DNA of 12,135 bases from Pseudomonadota bacterium (GTDB taxonomy: Bacteria; Pseudomonadota; Alphaproteobacteria; Rhizobiales; Kaistiaceae), in contig JAEVZM010000547.1 in NCBI GenBank assembly GCA_023392225.1, positions 1-12,135 of the forward strand. The letters are read 5' to 3'. Position numbers and translations under genes: made by a program. The notes under the pieces were generated by a model. That model was not told the DNA's origin, searched no databases, and saw nothing but the letters and a program-made list of their open reading frames with translations. This document shows, piece after piece, positions 6,335-12,135 of this stretch (positions within the stretch are counted from its first letter, which is position 1; each line of letters starts with the position of its first letter).

Positions 6335-6679
6335 TCAGGGCATCATGCGCATGTGCTGGTCGTAGAGGATCCAGATGGTGCCGGACACCATCACGAGGAG
6401 GATCAGCCCGGCGAACAGGATCAGCTTGAGGTCGTCGCGGTGCGAGCGGGCGAGATCGATGTGCAGGAAGAAGCGGAGATGCACGACGATCTGGACGACG
6501 GCGAGCAGCCCGAGGACGGCGAGCGCCGCGCCGCCGGACATCAGCTTCAGCCAGACCAGCGCGAAGGCGCCGCCGGTGAGGAGGAGGGCGAGCAGGAGCC
6601 CCACCACATAGCCGCGGCGCTCGCGGCCCGCGCTCTCGTATTCGCTGGCCGGCATCCCGGCCGGAACGTCGTCGCTCAC
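6335..6679 (-). CDS. cyoD: Cytochrome bo3 ubiquinol oxidase subunit IV
   Basis: This 114-residue inner-membrane protein with three hydrophobic helices (about 24-46, 52-72 and 85-106) is the small subunit IV of cytochrome bo3, needed for assembly and stability rather than catalysis. VQIVVHLRFFLHID (62-75) is a recognisable CyoD feature. The start is GTG, overlapping the cyoC stop as GTGA, with GGAG 7 bases upstream. The length is close to E. coli CyoD (109 residues). The open frame continues upstream inside cyoC, but no better start exists. It is the last gene of cyoABCD; no cyoE-like haem O synthase follows. Confidence 0.93.
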   Translation of the reverse strand: MSDDVPAGMPASEYESAGRERRGYVVGLLLALLLTGGAFALVWLKLMSGGAALAVLGLLAVVQIVVHLRFFLHIDLARSHRDDLKLILFAGLILLVMVSGTIWILYDQHMRMMP

Positions 6680-7308
6680 GGGACCACTCCGTAGAGGTAG
6701 ACGAAGGTGAAGATGCCGATCCAGACCACGTCGAGCATGTGCCAGAACAGCGCCAGCCGCATCAGCCGGAGCTTGACCGGCGTGGTCATGCCGAGCGCCA
6801 GGATCTGGACGGCCATGACCGCCATCCACACCAGCCCGGCCGAGACGTGGAGGGCGTGGGTGCCGGTCAGGAGGTAATAGGCCGACAGGAACCCGCTCGC
6901 CTGCGGCGGGGCGCCGTGCGCGGTGATCATCACGTAGTAGTCGTGCAGCTCCATGCCGACGAAGGCGGCGCCGAGCAGGCCGGTGGCGAGGAGCCAGGCG
7001 AGGAGACGGCCCCGGCTGGCGCGGTACTTCAGCGCCAGCATGGCGAAGCCGAAGGCGAAGCTGGAGAAGAGGAGGAGCAGCGTCTCGGCGAAGGCGGCGG
7101 TGAGGTCGAAGACCTCGGCCGGCGCCGGCCCTTCGGCGATGCCCTCCACGCTCATGGCGGCATAGGTCGCGAACAGCACTGCGAACAGCACCAGGTCGCT
7201 CATCAGGAAGATCCAGAAGCCGAAGAGCGCCTCTTCCGCCGCCTCGTGGCCCTCGGGATCGGTGCCGTGGAGGTTCAGGCCGGGGTAGAGGCGCTCGGAC
7301 GTGCTCAT
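6676..7308 (-). CDS. cyoC: Cytochrome bo3 ubiquinol oxidase subunit III
   Basis: This 210-residue protein with five transmembrane helices is subunit III of the haem-copper quinol oxidase. It shows ALFGFWIFLMSDLVLFA near the N-terminus, MELHDYY in the middle, and GTHALHVSAGLVWM toward the C-terminus, all family hallmarks. Length is near the 204 residues of E. coli CyoC. The ATG at 7308 overlaps the cyoB stop (ATGA) and has GGGAG 7 bases before it. The reading frame stays open far upstream across cyoB, but that part is out of frame with cyoB and not coding. Its stop overlaps the GTG of cyoD. Confidence 0.95.
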   Translation of the reverse strand: MSTSERLYPGLNLHGTDPEGHEAAEEALFGFWIFLMSDLVLFAVLFATYAAMSVEGIAEGPAPAEVFDLTAAFAETLLLLFSSFAFGFAMLALKYRASRGRLLAWLLATGLLGAAFVGMELHDYYVMITAHGAPPQASGFLSAYYLLTGTHALHVSAGLVWMAVMAVQILALGMTTPVKLRLMRLALFWHMLDVVWIGIFTFVYLYGVVP

Positions 7309-9434
7309 GGCAGCGCTCCCGCGACGGCGGCGGAAGGAAACGGGCCGGAACGCCTCGGCAGCGCCTCGGGAAGCGCCTTGCCGCGGTTCTCCGCCGTCAT
7401 CTCGAGGTCGCGCGTCACGCCTGGGGCGGCGCGCACGGCGGCGAGGAACGCCTCGTTCTCCGCCTTGACGGTCGCCGCCGGCACGATCCGCATGGTGTCG
7501 GAGGCGAAGGAGCGGGCGACGACCACGGCCCAGACCAGCACGAAGGAGAGGATGGCGAGCCACCAGATGTGCCAGACCATGCCGAAGGCCCACGCGCAGG
7601 CGAACAGGCCGATCAGCGGCGCGGCGGCGCTGTTGCGGGGCACTTCGATATCCGCATAGCCCGCCGGCGAGCGGTAGGCCTTTCCGTCCTTCTTCGCCGC
7701 GTCGAACGCGTCGCGCCCGGCGACGTCCGGCAGCACGGCGAAGTTCCATTCCGGCGGCGGGGAGGGGATCGACCACTCGAGGGTGCGCCCGTCCCACGGG
7801 TCGCCGAGCGGGGCGGCGAGCTGCGCCCGCCGGCGCACCGAGACCGCGATCTGCGCGAGGAGGAGGGCGAAGCCGGCGAGGATCAGCGCCGCGCCGAGCA
7901 TGGCGAGCGCGAGCCAGGGCAGGTACGCCGGGTCCGACCACATGTAGGTGCGCCGCGTCGCCCCGGTGAGACCCATCCAGTAGAGCGGGATGAAGGCGAG
8001 CAGGAATCCCGGCGCGAAGCACCAGAACGAGGCCCGGCCGAGGCCCTCGTGCAGCCGGAAGCCGAAGACCTTCGGGAACCAGTACTGCGTGGCGGCGAAC
8101 ATGCCGAACAGGACGCCCGGGATGATCATGTTGTGGAAGTGGGCGACGAGGAACAGCGTGTTGTGGACCTGGAAGTCGATCCCGGGATTGGCGAGGAGGA
8201 CGCCGGTCATGCCGCCGAGGATGAAGGTCAGCAGGAAGTTGATATGGAACAGCATCGGCGTCGAGAAGCGGATGCGGCCGCCGACCATGGTCAGCAGCCA
8301 GTCGTAGACCTTCACCCCGGTCGGCACGCCGATCACCATGGTGGCGATGCCGAAGGCGGCATTGACGTTGGCGCTCTGGCCCATGGTGAAGAAGTGGTGC
8401 AGCCAGACCGCGAAGGAGAGCACGGCGATGCACATCGTGGCATAGACCAGCGAGGTGTAGCCGTAGAGGCGCTTGCCGGAGAAGGTCGCCACCACCTCGG
8501 ACCAGACGCCGAAGGCGGGCAGGATCAGGATGTAGACCTCGGGGTGGCCGAACAGCCAGAACAGGTTGGCGTAGTTCATCATGTTGCCGCCGTCGCCGTT
8601 GGTGAAGAAGTGGAAGCCGGCATAGCGGTCGAGGGCGAGCATGGCGGTCGCCGCGGTGAGCGGCGCCATGGCGAAGATCATGAGGATCGCCGTGCAGAGC
8701 GTCGTCCATGTGAACAGCGGCATGCGGAACAGCGTCATGCCCGGGCAGCGCTTCTTGTAGATCGTCACCGCGAAGTTGAGGCCGGTCAGCGTCGAGCCGA
8801 CCGAGGCGAGGCTCACCGCCCAGATCCAGTAGTCGACGCCGACGCCGGGGCTGAACTCGAGGCCGGTGAAGGGCGGATAGGCGCTCCAGCCGCCGGTCGA
8901 GAACTTGCCGATGACCAGCGAGACCATGACCAGCACCGCGCCGGCGACGGTCAGCATCAGCGAGATGGCGTTGAGGAGGGGGAAGGAGACGTCGCGCGCC
9001 CCGATCTGGAGCGGCATGACGTAGTTCATCAGCCCGGTGATGAACGGCATCGCCACGAAGAAGATCATGATGGTGCCGTGGGTGCTGAACAGCTGGCCGA
9101 AATGGTCGGCCGACAGAAACCCGGTGCCGTCATAGGCCGAGAGCTGCTGCGCCCGCATCAAGGCCGCCTCGATGACCGCTCGGGCGAACATGACGAGCGC
9201 CAGCACCACGTACATGATGCCGATCTTCTTGTGGTCGAGGCTGGTCAGCCAGTCGCGCCAGAGCGGCACCCACCAGCGCTTGACCGTGAGGAGGATTGCG
9301 GCGGCGAGCGCGCCGAGCACCGCCACGGTGCCCGCTCCCGAGGCGATGAACTCGCTGAGCGAGGGATTCTCGATCGCGCCGGCGAAGACGATGGAGCTCC
9401 ATTCGAGGCGGCCGAAGAGGAAATCCCAGCTCAT
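7305..9434 (-). CDS. cyoB: Cytochrome bo3 ubiquinol oxidase subunit I
   Basis: This 709-residue catalytic subunit reduces oxygen to water at a haem-copper centre and pumps protons. Haem and copper ligands are visible: H119 (STHG), H297 with Y301 (GHPEVYILILP), H346-H347 (HHFFTMG), and H432 and H434 (HFHN). The D-channel residues N137, D148 and E299 and the K-channel K375 (TGVKVYDW) are kept, so it should pump. Quinone-site residues R85, H111 and Q114 match E. coli R71, H98 and Q101, while E. coli D75 is Glu here (E89). It is longer than E. coli CyoB (663 residues) by about 14 residues at the N-terminus and some 35 at the C-terminus. The ATG overlaps the cyoA stop (ATGA). Confidence 0.97.
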   Translation of the reverse strand: MSWDFLFGRLEWSSIVFAGAIENPSLSEFIASGAGTVAVLGALAAAILLTVKRWWVPLWRDWLTSLDHKKIGIMYVVLALVMFARAVIEAALMRAQQLSAYDGTGFLSADHFGQLFSTHGTIMIFFVAMPFITGLMNYVMPLQIGARDVSFPLLNAISLMLTVAGAVLVMVSLVIGKFSTGGWSAYPPFTGLEFSPGVGVDYWIWAVSLASVGSTLTGLNFAVTIYKKRCPGMTLFRMPLFTWTTLCTAILMIFAMAPLTAATAMLALDRYAGFHFFTNGDGGNMMNYANLFWLFGHPEVYILILPAFGVWSEVVATFSGKRLYGYTSLVYATMCIAVLSFAVWLHHFFTMGQSANVNAAFGIATMVIGVPTGVKVYDWLLTMVGGRIRFSTPMLFHINFLLTFILGGMTGVLLANPGIDFQVHNTLFLVAHFHNMIIPGVLFGMFAATQYWFPKVFGFRLHEGLGRASFWCFAPGFLLAFIPLYWMGLTGATRRTYMWSDPAYLPWLALAMLGAALILAGFALLLAQIAVSVRRRAQLAAPLGDPWDGRTLEWSIPSPPPEWNFAVLPDVAGRDAFDAAKKDGKAYRSPAGYADIEVPRNSAAAPLIGLFACAWAFGMVWHIWWLAILSFVLVWAVVVARSFASDTMRIVPAATVKAENEAFLAAVRAAPGVTRDLEMTAENRGKALPEALPRRSGPFPSAAVAGALP

Positions 9435-10312
9435 CGCCCGGTCTCCGGGTCGGGGGTATGGCCGTGGTGGCTCGACGCTTCCGCCGCGACCATGCCGGGG
9501 GCGAAGCTGGCGATGATCGCGTCGAACAGGCCCGGCGGAAACCCGCCATAGGCGACCGGCTGCTTCACCACGGCGGGCTCGGCGAGCTTGGCATAGCCGG
9601 CGGCGTCGAGCGGTGCGTCGTCGGCCTTCGGCGTCGCCACCCAGGCGTCGAAGTCGACCGGGCTCATGACGCGGGTGGTGAAGGACTGGGTGGCGAAGCC
9701 GAGGCCGTTGTACTGCGTGTTGCGGCCGATGAAGTCGCCGGTCTCGCTGGCGGCGAGGTTGAGCTGCGTCTGCATGCCGGCCATGGCGTAGATCTGGCCG
9801 GCGAGGCGGGGGACGACGAAGGACTGCATCACGGTGGCGCTGGTCAGCTTCAGCGTGACCGGGCGGCCCTCCGGCAGCGCGAGGAGGTCGAGCGTCGCCA
9901 CGCCCTCCTCCGGGTAGAGGAACAGGAACTTCCAGTCGAGCGCGACGACCTGAATCTCAAGCGGTTCCGGGCCGAGCGGCCGGTACGGATCGTATTCGAG
10001 CGTGTGGTTCCAGAGCGCGGTGCCGAGCAGCGCCACGAGCGCCACCGGGATGCCCCAAATCACCGCCTCGAGCCCCCAGTTGAAGTCCCAGTCCGGCCGG
10101 TAAGTGCCCTTGCCGCCGCGCCGATAGCGGACGAGGACGATTGGCAGCGCAACGAACATCGGAACGACGACGAGCAGCATCAGGCCGCCGACCACGCCCA
10201 GATGCGCAAGCTGCGCCGAGGCGATGGGGCCGGCGGGGTCGAGGAAGCCGCCAGCGAGGGCGGCACCGGGCGTGATGGCGCCAAGCGCGCCGAGAATGAC
10301 CGTGGTCTTCAC
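9431..10312 (-). CDS. cyoA: Cytochrome bo3 ubiquinol oxidase subunit II
   Basis: This 293-residue protein has an N-terminal signal-like segment ending near ALAGG (about residue 22), two transmembrane helices (about 36-61 and 80-105), and a periplasmic cupredoxin-like domain. VVALDWKFLFLYPEEGVATL, VMQSFVVPRLAGQIYAMAGM and the DFDAWV region match CyoA. The Cu-A copper ligands of cytochrome c oxidases are absent, so the electron donor is quinol. The protein contains no cysteine at all, so the lipoprotein cysteine found in E. coli CyoA is missing. The start is GTG with GGAGG almost touching it and AAGGG further upstream; no in-frame ATG lies between it and the upstream stop. It is the first gene of the cyo operon, 65 bases after cysW. 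Confidence 0.95.
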   Translation of the reverse strand: MKTTVILGALGAITPGAALAGGFLDPAGPIASAQLAHLGVVGGLMLLVVVPMFVALPIVLVRYRRGGKGTYRPDWDFNWGLEAVIWGIPVALVALLGTALWNHTLEYDPYRPLGPEPLEIQVVALDWKFLFLYPEEGVATLDLLALPEGRPVTLKLTSATVMQSFVVPRLAGQIYAMAGMQTQLNLAASETGDFIGRNTQYNGLGFATQSFTTRVMSPVDFDAWVATPKADDAPLDAAGYAKLAEPAVVKQPVAYGGFPPGLFDAIIASFAPGMVAAEASSHHGHTPDPETGR

Positions 10313-10339
10313 ACCTCCGCCCTTCCGCTGCCTCGCCGG

Positions 10340-10368
10340 ACGGTATCAGGTGAGGCGAGCGGTGTCAG
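10340..10368 (-). promoter_or_regulatory. Candidate cyo operon promoter
   Basis: In the gap between cysW and cyoA, the minus strand carries CTGACA (10368-10363; five of six matches to TTGACA), a 17-base spacer, and TACCGT (10345-10340). The -10 is preceded by TGA, giving an extended TGnTA -10 element. The distance to the cyoA GTG is about 28 bases. It would let cyoABCD be transcribed apart from cysTW, and it overlaps a CTCGCC/GGCGAG inverted repeat that could hold a regulator. Confidence 0.4.
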
Positions 10369-10377
10369 CGACGCGGA

Positions 10378-11223
10378 TCAGTGCCGGCCGCCGCGGAGGC
10401 CTTCTTCCTTGCGCTCGAGCACGGTCTTGGCGACGAGCGTGAACAGCGCGATGAGGGTCAGCACCGAGGCGGCGGCGAAGGCGCCGACGGCGTTGTAGTC
10501 GTGGTAGAGCAGCTCGATGTGGAGCGGCAGCGTGTTGGTCTGGCCGCGGATGTTGCCCGAGACCACCGACACCGCGCCGAACTCGCCCATGACGCGCGCG
10601 TTGCAGAGGACGATTCCGTAGAGCAGCGCCCAGCGGATGTTGGGCAGCGTCACCTTGAGGAAGGTGGTGAGGCCGCCGGCGCCGAGCGAGACGGCCACCG
10701 TCTCCTCCTCGGTGCCCTGGCTCTGCATCAGCGGGATCAGCTCGCGGGCGACGAAGGGCGCGGTGACGAACATGCTCGCGAGCACGATGCCGGGGATCGC
10801 GAACAGGATCTTGATGTCGTTGGCGACGAGGAACGGGCCGAGCAGTCCTTGCGTGCCGTAGACGAAGAGATAAGCGGCGCCGGCGATCACCGGGGAGATC
10901 GAGAACGGGATCTCGATGATGGTGATGAGGAGCTTCCGTCCGGGGAAGGTGAACTTGGTGACGGCCCAGGCGGCGGCGACGCCGAAGGCGGTGTTGATCG
11001 GCACCACGATCAGCGCCACCAGCACCGTCAACCAGATCGCGTGCAGCGTGTCCGGCGCGACGATGTTGGCGACGTAGACGCCGATGCCGGCCGAGAACGC
11101 CTTGGCGACAATGAGCAGGATCGGCGTGACGATGAGCAGCGTCGCCAGAACGAGCGCCGTGCCGACGAAGATCCGCCGCCACAGCGGCCGGTCGCCGATG
11201 CGGTTGGTCGCGGCGCCCGCCAT
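10378..11223 (-). CDS. cysW: Sulfate/thiosulfate ABC transporter permease CysW
   Basis: This 281-residue inner-membrane permease is the second channel subunit of the CysTW sulfate/thiosulfate importer. It has about six helices and the cytoplasmic EAA-type loop TVAVSLGAGGLTTFLKVTLP, which contacts the ATPase, followed by NARVMGEFGAVSVVSGNIRG, a CysW hallmark. I chose the ATG at 11223 because it overlaps the cysT stop as TGATG. A GTG at 11247 would add eight residues and overlap cysT more. No cysA ATPase gene follows; the next gene downstream is cyoA, 65 bases on. Confidence 0.93.
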   Translation of the reverse strand: MAGAATNRIGDRPLWRRIFVGTALVLATLLIVTPILLIVAKAFSAGIGVYVANIVAPDTLHAIWLTVLVALIVVPINTAFGVAAAWAVTKFTFPGRKLLITIIEIPFSISPVIAGAAYLFVYGTQGLLGPFLVANDIKILFAIPGIVLASMFVTAPFVARELIPLMQSQGTEEETVAVSLGAGGLTTFLKVTLPNIRWALLYGIVLCNARVMGEFGAVSVVSGNIRGQTNTLPLHIELLYHDYNAVGAFAAASVLTLIALFTLVAKTVLERKEEGLRGGRH

Positions 11224-12041
11224 CAGTCGACCATCCGGCGGAGCCACATCGCCTGCAGTGCATTGGTGAGGCCGAGCATGGCGAAGGCGGCGATCAGCAT
11301 CACCGAGGCGATCGCCGCGGCCGAGCCGTAGGAGAACTCCTCGAGCCGGATGAAGGCGAGGAGGGCGGTGATCTCGGTCGAGTTGGGCTGGTTGCCGGCG
11401 ATGAAGATCACCGCGCCGAACTCGCCGAGGCTGCGGGCGAAGGCGAGCGAGGCGCCGGCGAGCAGCGCCGGCATGACCAGCGGCAGGAGGACCTTCCGGA
11501 ACGTGCGGATCTCGCTCGCGCCGAGCGTCTGCGCCGCCTCCTCGGCGGTCGGCTCGAGGTCGGCGAGCACCGGCTGGACGCTGCGCACGACGAAGGGCAG
11601 GCTGGTGAAGGCCATGGCGATCATGATGCCGAGGGGGGTGTAGACGACGGTGATGCCGATCGCCTCGAGCGGCGCGCCGAACCAGCCTTCGGCGGCGAAC
11701 AGCGTGGTCAGCGCCACGCCGGCGACGGCGGTGGGGAGGGCGAAGGGCAGGTCGACCAGCGCGTCGAGGAGCCGCCGGCCGGGGAACTCGTAGCGGACCA
11801 GCACCCAGGCGAGGAGAAAGCCGAACAGCGTGTTGAAGGCGGTAGCGCCGAGGGCGGTGAGGAGCGTCACCCGGTAGCTCGCGAGCGCCCGCGGCGCGGT
11901 GACGATCTTCCAGTACTGCTCGAAGCCGAGGCTGCCGGCCTTGAACAGGAGCACGCCGATCGGCAGCAGGATGATGAGCGAGACGTAGAGCACCGTCACG
12001 CCCAGCGCCAGCGGCATCCCGGGGATCACGCGATTGCGCAT
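11223..12041 (-). CDS. cysT: Sulfate/thiosulfate ABC transporter permease CysT
   Basis: This 272-residue inner-membrane permease, also called CysU, pairs with CysW. About six helices are visible, beginning with VIPGMPLALGVTVLYVSLII. The permease loop EEAAQTLGASEIRTFRKVLLP and SLGEFGAVIFIAGNQP are typical of sulfate permeases. I take the ATG at 12041, with GGAAGCAGG just upstream. A TTG at 12062 would add seven residues but falls inside the T-run of the upstream terminator-like hairpin, making it less likely. The stop overlaps the cysW start by one base. Confidence 0.93.
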   Translation of the reverse strand: MRNRVIPGMPLALGVTVLYVSLIILLPIGVLLFKAGSLGFEQYWKIVTAPRALASYRVTLLTALGATAFNTLFGFLLAWVLVRYEFPGRRLLDALVDLPFALPTAVAGVALTTLFAAEGWFGAPLEAIGITVVYTPLGIMIAMAFTSLPFVVRSVQPVLADLEPTAEEAAQTLGASEIRTFRKVLLPLVMPALLAGASLAFARSLGEFGAVIFIAGNQPNSTEITALLAFIRLEEFSYGSAAAIASVMLIAAFAMLGLTNALQAMWLRRMVD

Positions 12042-12060
12042 GTCGCCTGCTTCCGTTCCC

Positions 12061-12086
12061 AAAAAATGCGAGGACGGGTGCCTCGC
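12061..12086 (-). terminator. Terminator-like hairpin before cysT
   Basis: On the minus strand, GCGAGG (12086-12081), loop CACCCGT and CCTCGC (12073-12068) form a perfect stem, followed by A and six T (12067-12061). It lies 20 bases before the cysT ATG and after the possible end of an upstream gene. It probably ends or reduces transcription coming from upstream, as in operons where a binding-protein gene is made in excess over its permeases. Confidence 0.75.
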
Positions 12087-12093
12087 GGCTCCC

Positions 12094-12116
12094 GGCCCCC
12101 CGTTCCTTTCGGGGCC
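12094..12116. repeat. GC-rich inverted repeat at the right edge
   Basis: GGCCCC (12094-12099) and GGGGCC (12111-12116) form a strong stem around an 11-base loop. There is no T-run. It lies between the possible upstream stop codon and the terminator-like hairpin and may stabilise the 3' end of the upstream transcript. Confidence 0.5.
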
Positions 12117-12117
12117 C

Positions 12118-12135
12118 TTAGCGCGCCCCGTAGCG
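12118..12135 (-). CDS. Possible 3' end of an upstream gene (five codons)
   Basis: Reading the minus strand from the window edge, five codons (Arg-Tyr-Gly-Ala-Arg) are followed by TAA. The position before cysT, followed by two hairpins, suits the end of a sulfate-binding protein gene (sbp), which commonly precedes cysT. Five residues cannot identify a protein, and the frame could be chance. Confidence 0.3.
   Translation of the reverse strand, partial: RYGAR

Noticed and set aside
6676..8709. A 677-codon minus-strand frame that would make cyoC a fusion
   Set aside because: Its first two thirds run out of frame through cyoB. Only the part from the ATG at 7308 is CyoC, with its own ribosome-binding site and ATGA overlap.
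7569..9551. A 660-codon open frame on the plus strand opposite cyoB
   Set aside because: It is rich in Glu, Arg, Gly and His with no family motif, as expected opposite GC-rich coding DNA. The minus-strand frame encodes clear CyoB.
1..12135. CRISPR array or integrase/transposase gene
   Set aside because: No regularly spaced short repeats were seen, and no reading frame showed recombinase or transposase motifs.

Overview
The window reads as chromosomal DNA of a high-GC alphaproteobacterium, probably of the Hyphomicrobiales. This is inferred from strong G/C bias at third codon positions, a cyoABCD quinol oxidase operon, a tRNA-Leu(GAG) and DrrAB-type ABC genes. The genus cannot be named from the sequence alone.

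Layout. (1) Positions 1-3144: two copies of a tRNA-Leu(GAG) locus, as direct repeats of about 160 bases and roughly 90% identity by eye, flank a two-gene cassette. The cassette encodes an AlgI-type membrane-bound O-acyltransferase (MBOAT) and an AlgJ/AlgX-type SGNH-like partner. The right tRNA copy looks intact, with promoter and terminator. The left copy is decayed in its anticodon loop, variable arm, CCA end and promoter. (2) Positions 3400-5207: a DrrA/DrrB-type ABC exporter with overlapping genes. (3) Positions 5281-6174: one AT-rich gene, clearly foreign in composition, encoding a membrane-anchored protein that resembles the putative phage abortive infection (AbiC-like) family. It sits between the convergent drrAB-like and cyo operons and ends in a 50-base GC-rich imperfect palindrome. 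(4) Positions 10312-6335, minus strand: cyoA-cyoB-cyoC-cyoD, a cytochrome bo3-type ubiquinol oxidase, each gene overlapping the next by 4 bases. (5) Positions 12041-10378, minus strand: cysT-cysW, the two permease subunits of a sulfate/thiosulfate ABC importer. A terminator-like hairpin lies upstream of cysT, and five codons that may end an upstream gene lie at the window edge.

How the genes work together. CysT and CysW would form the membrane channel for sulfate uptake and need a binding protein and a CysA ATPase that are not in the window. CyoABCD would oxidise ubiquinol and pump protons, and needs a haem O synthase from elsewhere. The MBOAT/SGNH pair probably moves acyl (acetyl) groups across the inner membrane onto an extracytoplasmic polymer or small molecule. 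The most unusual parts are the duplicated tRNA locus around the acylation cassette and the isolated AT-rich putative defence gene with its palindromic 3' end.
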